In this document: positions 53,529-64,000 of the stretch, in pieces
Numbering within the stretch: position 1 is the stretch's first letter
How the letters are laid out: each line of letters opens with the position of its first letter
From: Podospora pseudocomata
Lineage: Eukaryota > Ascomycota > Sordariomycetes > Sordariales > Podosporaceae
Direction of reading: 5' to 3'
Length of the DNA stretch: 64,000 nt
Assembly (NCBI RefSeq): GCF_035222375.1
Contig: NW_026946363.1
Coordinates: forward strand, 930,001-994,000
Program-made: the position numbers and the translations under genes
The notes under the pieces: generated by a model
What the model saw: the letters and a program-made list of their open reading frames with translations, nothing else
Database searches by the model: none
What the model was told of the DNA's origin: nothing

Positions 53529-54712
53529 TCACTCACGGATCGCCCACGTAAGCCTGTGGATGTTTTCAGGCGTAGTTCTGCAACAGCCACCGATCAAGAA
53601 TGAACTCCATCCCCCAGTATCATAAGCCTCCTTGACCACCATAGCAAGCTGACGTTCCCATGATACATCCTCCGCTGTCTCCTTGGAACCCTCCCCCGAT
53701 ATCTCCCACTCCTTTGTCGCAGTATTGTACCGCTCTCCCTCCTTCGTGCCATCAGGATACAATACCAAACCAGGCCATTTTTCCACGGCCCCCGTCGCGA
53801 CCAGCTTTTCCACAGCCTTGGTAAACTGTCGAACTAGACCTTTGAGCTTGGAAACTTGCGTACAGTTGATCCCAACAAACTGTGGCGTCTTACTTCCAAA
53901 CTCTTTGCTAATCATAGCGGCTACCGCGTCTTCTACACTAGTGCCATCCGGCATTTTGTCGTCATCGCCAGGGAACAGAACACTGATCCAGACAGGAATG
54001 TCATGGTAAAACTCGCGCGGGCCTAGCGTTACCCCTTCGCTGATGTCCGCGTTCAAAAAGCGCCTGATTGCTAGTATCTCGTCCAATCGAGGGATGGTCT
54101 CGAACGCAATGTAGGACACATCGAACAGCAGTTTGGGGACTTGAACATAGAGGTTGTACCGCTCGCTGTGCCAATGAAAGAGTTTATCGACGATGTCTTG
54201 GGAAGGCTCGATGTCGTAGTGGCCGGTGTACTCAGTTGAAGGTATCATCGTAGCTCCATACGGTCCAAGGCTGAGAGCGACTCGGCCACCAACCTTGCCG
54301 GCGGCCCTCCTGGCGATGGAGACAGCATCTTTGAGGAAGTGGCCTATGTTGGGGAGGGGCACACCGTTCGGCCTACATGTAGTGGATTAGTTGGCTAGAG
54401 TGTTCACTCTAGAGCGGACTAGGAAGAGTGACAAACTGACCAGTTCTCTGTCTTTGTATTCTTGAACCCATCGATCGACACCTGGTATGTAGCGGTTGTG
54501 ATGACATCTGCACCAGCTTTGGCAAACGACATCTGGCAGTCCGCCAGGGTTTGCAAGTCTGTCAAGAGAAGGTGGGAGGACCAGAGGGGCGTCGACTCGG
54601 AGAACTTGACGCCATGGATAGTTTCGAGGGTGGTTCCAAGACCACCGTCAAGGAATTTGATGGTTCTAGGCTTACGGCCCTCCATTGTTGGCGTCTGGAA
54701 ACGAATCGACAT
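53529..54712 (-). CDS. Homocysteine S-methyltransferase
   Basis: Exons 54712-54441 and 54372-53529 give 371 aa; the 68-base intron restores ENW-PNGVPLPN in phase. The start MSIRFQTPTME is preferred, but an in-frame ATG ten codons upstream exists. The fold is marked by FLDGGLGTTLE, SFAKAGADVITTATYQVS, AFETIPRLDEI, and the zinc-binding cysteines in VGINCTQV and IGGCCRTTPENI. The family moves a methyl group from S-methylmethionine (or betaine) to homocysteine, making methionine in the cytosol; yeast Mht1/Sam4 are examples. A somewhat longer insertion between the third and fourth blocks (YPDGTKEGERYNTATKEWEI) is common in filamentous fungi. All key residues are present. Confidence 0.95.
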
Positions 54713-56468
54713 TATTCGATTCGATGATTCTCGTGAGCGCACGAGTATTTGGAATTGTTCTCCGGGGTCAGAAGGCAGACGAGATCAAGGCTCAATTCGG
54801 GCTACACCATCCAATGAGCGCAGCATTCGCTCAAGCTTGCAGGATTGGTCATACCGTACAGCTCAGCGTACAGTGTGGACTTTAAAATGCACAGTGCCCT
54901 TCAGGGGTCAGATTCTGCTCTTCTAGACTGCAACGGAATCCGGAATAACACACAGGGCAACAAACTATGCTAACAGAGAGAATAAATCTTGATGGAGATG
55001 CCGCTCCTATTCACATAGCCCGTCATATACCGAAGCTTCTCACTGTTGGAATGTATCAATCTTAAGTGCCCATGCTCAGCAGTATCCTTTCATCGATGAA
55101 ACATGGCTCCCGAGGTCGGAGAATGTGGGTGGGAGGAGCCCCTACTTGCTCCTACCATCTAAGAGCCCATAGCATCAGATGACGGCCTGTCCTTTTGTCT
55201 GCCTAAAGTGCAGGTGGTCCCAAGTGAAACAATGTTGGACAAGTGGCAGAAAGCGGGGAAACTTTTCCCAAAAAACCTTTCCCGATCTTCCCAAACTCTT
55301 TCATCACAAACCACAAACCTCAAACCCAACTCCAAGAAGCTAGAGTCTTCGGACCAGAAGTTTCAATCTCAGATTTGATCGAGGTATGTATTTTTGCCTT
55401 TGCAAACGCACAAAGCCTTTACCTTTGTCCGCAGCCTAACATCTTGTCAAAACAGATGTCCAGTTGCCTGGTACACTCTTTCGACGTTTCTCTCCCCACC
55501 ATGTCTACAAGATTCTTCCCGTTGTCTTCCATTCATCTATCTCCGCCTCTGTCACTCTTCCCTTGATGGAGATGCCACTGGTGGCTCACCGCCACACAAC
55601 ATTGACGACCCCGATGCCCTGGCAGGATTTCGAGCCCATTGGTTTCCACCCCGACGGTCTTCCACGGGGTGTGACAAGCAGTCTGGGAAGCCATTCGCCA
55701 ACGGGGACATATCCGAAGGTTCTTTCGCTTGGTGGCAGCAGCGGTAATGGCTGGACAATCAGGCATCTTCGCCACCTTCCATTACCTCCCGTGCACGCGT
55801 TCGAGGGAGAGAGAGGGTCTCATCACAATGTCCACATCAACTTGTGCCGCCCATCGCCAAAGATCGTACCAGAGTCTTTTTGCGACTCATCCATCTTCAT
55901 CCCGCCTTGTCACGGAAAATCAGTCTCGCTGCGTTCCCACACCTCTCATCACCTCCTCTCGTTCAATGGCAGGTCTATAGATGTTTCTGTTTGGACCAAA
56001 CCGTGTCCGGAATATGCGATAGGATTAAGAGAAAACCACCCTGGGGCACACGGCGGTTGGAGAAGCCGGTTAGGGCGGACCTGAGGAGACAGGCAAGACA
56101 GCTCAGTTGAAGACCCGTGCCACCAAGCCATCGGCTGCTTCCTCGAAACCCGCCAACGATAGCTCCGATGACGAGGTTGACAACAGGGAGTTCGCGATCA
56201 AGGAGACTGGCTTAGCATTGAAAAACAGAAGTAGATTTTAAACTGAAGTGTTCGACCAAACAATCAAGGAGACTGGTCTGGAATAGGAAAGCAGAATGAG
56301 ATTTCACTTCCCTTCCCACGAACTTTGTCCCATGTGGTTTGGTGCAACTTCACAAATGTCGTGTCAATCTTCTACCATCAATATTCAGAGGTTCAAGGCC
56401 GCTTACCCTATGTCATCTACGAAGGAGTTCAAAAGACTTCAACACGTGGTGAAGTTCAATGTTGACAT
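54713..56468. other. Intergenic with possible gene relic
   Basis: A leader with a GTATGT...CAG intron-like segment ends at 55454, just before an ATG (MSSCLVHSFDVSLPTMSTRF). Downstream, protein-like pieces occur in different frames: DDPDALAGFRAHWFPP near 55610 and KTRATKPSAASSKPANDSSD with DDEVDNREFAIKETG near 56105-56230. No splicing solution joining them was found. It may be a decayed gene or a gene with unusual exon layout. Confidence 0.3.
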
Positions 56469-57570
56469 CTAAGAATGCCCACCCTTGCCCATCATCTCCA
56501 AACTCTTGTGATAGTCACTAGTCCCATTGTTAGGATCCTGGTCCTTTGCCTTGCACTTGCTGTAGGTCTTGCCATTCCCATGAGCACCATCAATCCTCAT
56601 AAAAGACTGTCCCTTCGCCTGCAACATTGCCTTTGCCGCGTCGTCATACCAGCCGTTTATAAAGTCGCCATGGAAGCAATACCCAACACCAATCTGTCCA
56701 CGAAGTTGTCAGTGTAATGTCTCTTGCATTTCAAACAAAAAATCAAACGCAACAAAACAAGTAACAAACCTCCCCACAAGCCAACTTGATAGGCGGCACT
56801 CCCTTCCACCCCTGAGGAATAGCCCCGCGGGTATTATACCTGATCGAAAACCGCAAGCTAGGCATCCTCTTCATCCCAACCGGGCACTTGTTCCCTTGGG
56901 CGGCGGCGTACGTGTACTCGGAGATCTTGTCGGGGTTGACGCAGTCCGGGAACCGGAGGATGGCCTGTAGATGGGCCGAGCAAGTCGACAGCGGGAGGGC
57001 TGCGCGGTCACGCCGGTTGCGATCTTCGGGGCCGTTGCCGTCGCACCACCAGGTGATCATGTTGAGGTTTTCCTGGACGTCGGTTTGGGATTTGGCAGAG
57101 GCGTTGCCTGCTACCATTACGAGGTCGCGGGGGAAGGGGATCTCGGCGCGGTCGATGTTTTCGTAGTAGGTTTTGAAGGTGGCGGGGTAGATTTCCGTGT
57201 GGGTGTTTCCGTTGACGTAGTAGAGGGTTGGTGCCCCTGGGTGGGTTGGTTCTTAGTGTTTTTTCAAAGGAGGGGTTTTCAAACGTCTTTGCGGTGTTTT
57301 TTCTGGTCTTTGTTGGATGGGGGGAGCAGATGGCATACAGTAGACAGAAAGATCGTTTGGGTTCTCTCCGGAGGGACATCCTTTTTGTAGTTCTGCTGTT
57401 GTAGGGAGGTCTTTGGTCAGGGCGTCTGAGCCGTAGAAGGAGTGCATGTGGGAGACGTATTGGCCGGGGTAGACAATCGGATCGATGTTCTTGCGCATGA
57501 AGGGCTTATGCTCAACCACGGTCAGGCCTGATGCAAGGCCAGCCAGGAATAGAGCTTCAAGGGACCACAT
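56469..57570 (-). CDS. Secreted DUF1996-domain protein
   Basis: Exons 57570-57339, 57236-56770 and 56693-56469 give 307 aa in phase. The N-terminus MWSLEALFLAGLASGLTVVE is a signal peptide. DUF1996 features follow: an expected DPIVYPGQYVSHMHSFYGSD block (the GxxSxHxHxFxG core), SVYWAPTLYYVNG across intron 1, LNMITWWCDG, LRFPDCVNPD, and a C-terminal GVGYCFHGDFINGWYDDAA with KSLEMMGK near the end. Cysteines in GCPSGEN, WWCDG, FPDC, KCPVGM, LACGE and GYC suggest several disulfides. The family is extracellular and common in fungi, often near cell-wall or carbohydrate-linked genes, but without known activity. It is short, with no WSC or GPI tail. It is divergent from the hydantoinase gene. Confidence 0.9.
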
Positions 57571-58465
57571 TGTATCAACTTGCTGGGAGTCTCCGTATGA
57601 CGGTGTTTGATATCGAAGTTGTTGGAAGGGAACTCCGGCTTGCTTCTTGACGAGGATCTCAGAGCAGGCGAGTGCTGGACGTATTTGTATGCTTCTTCCC
57701 TCATCTCCCCTGATATATCGGCACTTGGACATTGCATGGCGAGTTTATAGTGGTAGGGTTCATGGCTGGGCGCGGCTAATCTGATGTTAATACCAGGACA
57801 ATGTCTGATTGCATGGCTCATCTGGGGAACCGCTGTCACAAGGTTGACATGGATCAAGACTTACTTCCATTGGCGGAAGAGTTCCTAGTTGACATCCGTA
57901 CCCAAAATGCTTGATTTGACCGTGGCGGTCGTTGCTGGCAATCTTGATCTGAAGGTTATGGCAGGAAGAGCCATCGGGGGTATCACTATTTCGGGAATAG
58001 TAGGTATGTGTGGGGGTTGCATTCTGCCGATATCTTTGCTTTCTATGGTTTTTTTTGCAAAGTAGAGACAGGAACAGAACTCGTTATATCAGGGAAATCG
58101 AAGTCCTCCGTGGGGCTTGGAAATAATTATGCCATACCCATGGTGCTCTTCAGCAGTTATGGTGCCTGAAAATGAACAAGGGCGCCCCGGCAAGGCGAGA
58201 ACACACTGAACCCACCTCTCCACACACAGATACCCGGGAGTGGGGGGAAATTGTCCGAGAGCGGCTGTCCGGTCTTGGCCTGCCGTCGTGAACCTTCCTT
58301 CTAACCACCGTCCGGGCTTATCTGATGATCTGATAATCCGGTTTCAGTCCTTCAGCATCCAACATATCACTGCTAGCATCGTTATCGTTGTCTTTTTGCT
58401 TAACAAAGCGCATTATACCACTTGATCGCCCTGAAAGCAAACCCCAGGCCCAAAAACCGCGCACC
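57571..58465. promoter_or_regulatory. Divergent intergenic region
   Basis: 895 bases between the start codons of the DUF1996 gene (minus) and the hydantoinase gene (plus). It must hold both promoters; no gene seen. Individual factor sites cannot be assigned with confidence. Confidence 0.5.
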
Positions 58466-61400
58466 ATGGCAGACACCTCTCTCCAGAAGACTCTCCGGAT
58501 AGGTGTTGATGTTGGAGGCACCAATACTGACGGCGTGATTCTCGATCCCTCGCGAGCCAACGACCCCCAGACTAGAGGCATCCTGGCATGGCATAAAGCA
58601 GCCACCACGCCCGATCCAAGCGATGGAATCAGCAAAGCTGTCACCACCCTGTTTACCTCGGCCAACATCTCTCCCGAGCAAGTGGCAACTGTCACCATCG
58701 GCACAACACACTTCGTCAATGCCATCGTCGAGAGAGACGAGGCCCGTCTCAGCAAGGTGGCTGTCATTCGACTGTCAGGCCCCTTCTCAAAGCATGCCCC
58801 CCCTTGTGTAGACTGGCCCGACGATCTGAGAGAGATTATTCTGGGTTACTATGCCCTCGTCAAGGGAGGACTGGAGGTGGATGGCGAACTGATCAGTGAT
58901 ATCAACGAGAACGAGATTCTGGAACATTGCGAAGAAATCCAGAAAAGGGGCATCACCAGCGTTGTCGTCAACGGTGTTTTCAGTCCCATCGACACCGTGG
59001 AAAGACAAGAAGAGAGAGCTGCCGACATCATCCGAAGGCGAATCCCTGGTTGCGATGTTGTCTGCTCGAAGGAGGTGGCCAATCTTGGTTTCCTTGAGAG
59101 AGAAAATGCTGCTTTGCTCAACGCTTCGATCCTCCGCTTTGCAAGGAAAACGATCAAGTCGTTCCAGAAACCAGTCAGACAACTAGGCATCAAGTGTCCT
59201 GTCTTCATCACCCAGAACGACGGGACGGTTTTGTCAGGCGAGGTGGCTTCCCGGTTCCCCATCAAGACTTTTAGCAGCGGGCCTACGAACAGCATGCGAG
59301 GGGCGGCCTTCCTTGTTCAAGGAGAGGACAAAGCAAACGCCGATGGACAAGGAGAAGGGATGATGGTGGTGGACATCGGTGGCACTACGACGGATGTTGG
59401 ACTGCTGTTGCCGAACGGCTTCCCAAGACAACAGGCGGCCTATAGTGATTTTTCTGGTGTCAGGATGGTCAGTGTCCTTTCCACTTCCCAAGATGCACAG
59501 TGCTGACAATAATGACAGAACTTCTCCTGTCCTGACGTCAAAAGCATCGGACTCGGTGGCGGCTCCATCGTTAGAAAAGGCGACACCTTCTCGATCGGCC
59601 CACACAGTGTCGGCTACAAGTTAACCAGCGAGTCTATCGTCTTTGGAGGAAAGGCTCTCACAGCAACCGACTGTGCAGTTGCGGCCAATCCTGCTCTTGG
59701 CATCGGAACCCCTGAGCTGGTTCAGGGGGCACTTACACAGGACGAAGCCTCCGTCTACGAGACCCTTGTAAAGAAGAAGCTCGAAAAGATCATCGACACA
59801 ATGAAGACCTCCCCTGCGGATACTGCTGTGGTTCTCGTTGGAGGCGGTGCCATCATTGCCCCGAATCAGCTCCGTGGTGCCAGCAAGGTGCTCAAGCCGG
59901 AATGGTCCCAAGTTGCCAATGCTATCGGCGCAGCCATTGCCCGTATTAGTGCCGTCGTAGACACCATCAGGTCCACCGAAACCCAGACAGTCAAGCAATT
60001 GTTGGCAGAGATATCAGACGAGGCAAAGGCAAAGGTCATTGCCGCTGGCGCAACGGCTGAGTCGGTCAAGATTGTCGAGGTGGAGGAACTACCACTACAA
60101 GTAAGTTTTATGTTTATATACCAACCTAGACATTGTACAGATCTACTAGAAAGGGAGCTAATAGCAGTGCCAGTATGTAGCAAACAAGACCCGCTTCATC
60201 GTCCGAGCTGCCGGCGATTTCGATCTGTCGCACACTGACACAATCGCCGAGCTATCGTCGGAGCAAGCATCTGAACAACAGGAGACCGAGTCAGAGCAAC
60301 CATCCCAACAAGCCGCAACTGGTGGACAAAACAAGAAGCAAGTGGGTAAAGAGGCGCACCAAGTGGACATCTCAACCTACAAGCCAGACGTCTGCAACCG
60401 CGTCTGGCATGTTAACGAGACCGACTTGAGCTGGATCTCTACCGGCTGTTACATCCTCGGTACCGGTGGTGGTGGATCTCCTTATCCACATATGATCCTA
60501 CTTCGGCAGCTGCTCCGAGCCGGGGCAACAGTGCGTGTCGTCAGCCCTGAGGATGTAGAAGATGACGCAGCTGTTGGTTGTGGAGGTGGCGCAGGAAGTC
60601 CAACTGTCAGTATCGAAAAGCTCCAAGGGGACGAGATGATGGAAGCTCAGAACGAGCTGTACAAGATCTGTGACGACCAGGCCACACACATGATTGCTCT
60701 TGAAATAGGGGGAGGGAATGGCCTTCAGGGTTTGACGCTGGGAGCAAGCAGCAATATGGATCTTCCTTGCGTGGACGGTGACTGGATGGGACGGGCCTAC
60801 CCTACCAAGTGGCAGACTACGCCGGTGGTGTTTAACGAACGACAGCCTATCTGGTCTCCGATCTGTATTGCTGATGGCAACGGCAATGTCGTCGTTATGC
60901 CCAAGGCCTCTTCGGATCGTCAAGTGGAGAGGATTATGAGAGCTGCTCTCAGTAATATGGGCTCCCAAGTCGCTGCAGCGGAGCCCCCTGTCACTGGTGC
61001 CGAGATGAAGAGATGGGTGGTGGAGAACACGATCTCGCAGGCATGGAGGATTGGAAGGGCTGTTGCAAGGGCCAGGCAAGAAAATCGTCTTGAGACTATG
61101 GCAGAGAGCATCATTGACGAGTGCGGGGGTTCTGCGAGCGGCAAGGTCTTGTTCAAGGGCAAGATTGTTGGTGTGCAACGCACCCTGAGAATGGGTCATG
61201 TCTATGGAGAGTGTATCATTGAAGGAACTGATGTGTCTGGGTCGGACTATCCCACGACTCGGAAAGAAAGAGAGCAGCAATTCACTGGCCGTATCAAAAT
61301 TCCATTCAAGAACGAAAACATTGCCGCTGTCAAGATTCACGATGGTCAAGAGGAGGGTGTTCTAGAGAAACAGGAAGATGTCCTGGCTATTGTCCCAGAC

Positions 61401-61634
61401 TTGATTTGTGTTATTGATGCACAGAATGGGGAGGCCATCGGCACGCCCGAGTACAGATATGGACTGCTGGTCATGGTGATTGCCCTCGCGGCATCGGACA
61501 AGTGGACGGATTCAGAGAGAGGCATAGAGCTTGGAGGTCCCAAGGCTTTTGGATTTGGGCATCTTGAATACAAACCAGTGGGCACGTTCGTCAAGCCTGT
61601 CAGTGTTATTGACGAGTTTAACGCATCCGGTTGA
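58466..61634 (+). CDS. Hydantoinase/oxoprolinase-DUF917 fusion protein
   Basis: Exons 58466-59467, 59519-60100 and 60174-61634 give 1014 aa. The ATG at 58466 (MADTSLQKTLRIGVDVGGTN) is preferred over an upstream in-frame ATG since the ASKHA nucleotide-binding motif RIGVDVGGTNTDGV follows directly. The first 190 residues are Hydant_A_N; then the HyuA part contains NASILRFA, TQNDGTVLSGEV, FSSGPTNSMRGA, VDIGGTTTDVG and SIGLGGGSIV. From about residue 600 lies a DUF917-type domain (WHVNETDLSWISTGCYILGTGGGGSPYP, quoted in part, and GGGNGLQGL). A Gln/Glu/Ser-rich linker (SEQASEQQETESEQPSQQ) joins them. The HyuA family opens cyclic imides or 5-oxoproline with ATP; the substrate here is not known. In many bacteria HyuA and DUF917 are separate neighbours, so the fusion suggests joint action. 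Confidence 0.93.
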
Positions 61635-63082
61635 GATGGCAAGTGCTGGATATAAGAAAACTCTCTGTCAATCAAGGCCATCAGGATGTTGGGCAATGGG
61701 ATAGTTTGTTGAGTTAAAGATATCATAAAACAGTAAGCTGTAGCACGGTTGAGAGCACATGCTCTGCCGATTTATTGCTTTGGTTACTCGATCGCGGACG
61801 TTTCATCTCGACCCGCTACTATTGACGATTTTGGAAGGGCTTTCCGATAGCTCACGCATGAAGATATCGCCACATCTTCCATAAACATCTTCTGATTCTG
61901 CATTGAGTGATCCATTGGGTGTCATTTTTGCTCGGCTTTGATGTTATCTCTTCGAGTCACACCCAGACAGTACTCTGAACGTAAACAAGGTGAATGACCC
62001 TCAACGCCAGGGAGCACAAGTCAGTAAGCGTTGCATTCCATGATGGAATTCGTAGAAATTCTTCGATTCACTAGCAGATCTCGATTCGAAGATGCGGGTG
62101 TCTTCTAAATAGCATCCGGTTGTGGGCCATGTGCTTAGCCCACCGTGTGATGGGTGTCGTGTCATGACGCCCAAGGTTGCAGCAAGGTGACTGTCAACAG
62201 AAGGTTCCCTCTTTGTGCATCTTGAGAGTCCTCGATCTAGCTGTCCCTCGCAAGCTGTCAGAGCCATACTTGGCATCGTTTGCTTTTCTGACCGCCTATC
62301 AACCCCGTGGGTTTCGCTGGTGGGAACAGTGGAGGGTGACGCAAATTCAATTGTCCACACAGCATCGACCCAGCAAAACGCAGTGAACCGTGTGATCGTG
62401 CTTGCATGTAGACACAAACAAATGCACCTTGGCCTGCAGCTGCACGGCCTAATCTATCTTACCTGCCTTCGGAAGGATTCAGGAAAGTTTGTTGCTCTAG
62501 TGACTTTCTCAGGCCAGGAACCAGCTGTTCTCAACCATTCTCTTCCCCTTTCCACTTTCTGGAAGCAGTAACCATTTCATCCATCTGAGAAGAAGAAAAG
62601 GCTCGCCTTCCCTCACAAAGCTCGCGTTCACGCTCGCTACTACTACCATCACCGTTCGAGCTTCCGCCCCCTGTTACCCTTGCACTACTCGTGCTCGGCC
62701 CTGAACCGGTAGCCGAAGTGCCCGACTTACCGATGCGTGAGTGTCTTCCGTGTTCTTAGCTTCTCTTTTTCTGAATTCTCTGCAAACCATCGTTTTCATT
62801 CTTCTTCCAGTTTTACCCTTTTTACCTTTCTGCAGAGTCTGTCGTTGTGTTGTTAACGTAGATGTTCTGCCGTTGGGCAATGGGAACGTTGGCTTTATCT
62901 TTAACCCCTTCATCCTGATTTTTTTTGGTTTAGCATTCATTCTTCCCTCTTGTTTGATATTCTTTTCCTATCATTACCTTTGCATCCCTATCATCAAGAA
63001 CCAGCTGCTCACTTCGGTGGGCAACAACGCAAAGAAGCCCGTTCTCCGCCGATGAAATGTTGTGCGAACGTAACAAGTTCCA
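61635..63082. other. Intergenic and long 5' leader of the Ca2+/H+ exchanger
   Basis: No gene is supported. Around 62570-62735 a pyrimidine-rich leader ends at ATGC followed by GTGAGT, and an acceptor-like ATTGCAG lies at 63080-63086, so one or more 5' exons of the exchanger gene may be here. The exact structure is unresolved. Confidence 0.4.
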
Positions 63083-64000
63083 TTGCAGGATTGCTTGGAA
63101 CAGTCCCAGTTACAAGCCCGCTCCTTTCCAATCCCCTGGTCACAGTCTTCTGATGAAAACGGTCGGTCCGGATCCGTTGCCAAGGCGGAGGGACAACCAT
63201 CAGTCGGGCCAAGAAGAGTTCGAGGAGCTCTCTCGGCGAATAAACACAGCACAGACACACAAACCACACAACCACACACAGATGTTGACAAGATTCTTCC
63301 AGATCGCATCCGAACTTGGGCGAGGACAAAGGCCCATGGCCCTTCTCCCCTTACCGGGACACCCCCGAGGACCCATGCTGCCGAAGCTGGGAACGAACGA
63401 CGAGAAGGACGCCGAGATCGCCCAGCAGAAGACACCTCAAGGAATGCCTTCACAAGCTTCTGGCTAACAATACGAGCTATCCTGTTCTCGAGCATCGTCA
63501 ATGTACTACTCATCTTTGTCCCAGTTGGGTTTGCTGTCCGTATGTCGTCGCTGCCCCTGTTGGTTCCTTCAAAGTTGGTGATTCTGACAGAGCAATAGGT
63601 TTCGCGCATTTGCCTGCAGGCGTGGTTTTCGGTGTCAACGCTGTTGCAATTATTCCACTTGCCAGTTTGCTCAGCCATGCGACGGAGAGTGTAGCCAGCC
63701 GAATGGGCGATACCGTGGGGGCTTTGATGAATGTCACCTTTGGCAATGCTGTCGAGCTGATCATCTTCATGTTCGTCTTGGTCGTGTCTCATCTTGTCTT
63801 CGTGTGCTAACATCTCCGCAGAATCGCCCTCTGCAAGGATCAGATTCGAATCGTTCAAGCGTCGCTTGTGGGCTCGATATTGGCTAACGTCCTCCTGATC
63901 CTTGGCATGTGCTTCCTCCTCGGCGGTCTGCGGTTCCGGGAGCAAATCTACAACTCGACCGTCACGCAAACCAGTGCCTCTCTCTTGGCCTTGAGTGTGA
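63083..64000 (+). CDS. Vacuolar Ca2+/H+ exchanger (CAX/VCX1 family), 3' end outside window
   Basis: Exons 63083-63539, 63599-63770 and 63822 to the window end join in phase. The N-terminal 120 residues are polar and disordered; the first ATG is tentative, because another protein-like frame ([20 protein letters not shown]) overlaps it and 5' exons may exist. Membrane part: [39 protein letters not shown], then the family signature [17 protein letters not shown] (GNAxE in the c-1 ion-binding repeat), [20 protein letters not shown] and [14 protein letters not shown]. Family members load Ca2+ into the vacuole in exchange for H+. The c-2 repeat must lie beyond 64000. Confidence 0.88.

Noticed and set aside
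1-64000. CRISPR arrays or bacterial operons
   Set aside because: No regularly spaced repeats; spliced genes and nuclear tRNAs show a eukaryotic source.

Overview
The window looks like nuclear DNA of a filamentous ascomycete, most likely a Sordariomycete close to Sordariales (inference from protein style, not a database search). Genes carry short introns (about 43-150 bases) with GTRNGT donors, CTAAC-like branch points and YAG acceptors. HET-domain genes, an ACS-family transporter, a DUF1996 secreted protein and a Fot1/Pogo-type transposon are all typical of that group. Two tRNA genes are present, one with an intron. There are no operons. Gene density is moderate, with a gene-poor centre rich in relics.

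Layout. 1-9.5 kb: an RCK2/Srk1-like MAPK-activated kinase, a Thr/Ser-rich low-complexity protein, a small Cys-rich secreted protein, a C2H2-like singleton and an SDR oxidoreductase. 9.5-17.6 kb: an allantoate-permease-type MFS transporter (tail to tail with the SDR), two poorly known nuclear-looking genes (one interrupted), a DUF1624/HGSNAT-like membrane acyltransferase, and a four-exon gene whose last intron has two acceptors opening two different reading frames. 18-31.4 kb: a broken HET gene, tRNA-Lys, a SCOC-type coiled-coil gene, a roughly 4 kb stretch without a convincing gene, tRNA-Leu, an alkaline ceramidase pseudogene carrying a roughly 0.4 kb insertion, an LTR-like relic and a HET-like C-terminal fragment. 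This block reads as a decayed accessory/allorecognition region.

32-45 kb: small hypothetical genes sharing a 52-base duplicated segment, a sugar-porter MFS gene, a crotonase-family enzyme and an APC/LAT amino acid permease with a GC-AG intron. 45.7-46.8 kb: a Pogo-like DNA transposon with perfect 53-base terminal inverted repeats, TA target duplication and an internally deleted transposase. 47-53 kb: several compact genes (68-99 aa), two of them three-exon genes that single-ORF scans miss. 53.5-64 kb: homocysteine S-methyltransferase, a DUF1996 secreted protein divergent from a large hydantoinase/oxoprolinase-DUF917 fusion, and the 5' part of a vacuolar Ca2+/H+ exchanger running off the end.

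No gene cluster with an obvious joint pathway is seen. The observations most worth follow-up are the kinase TAG codon followed by 69 open codons, the dual-acceptor gene at 16670-17637, and the recent-looking Pogo element.
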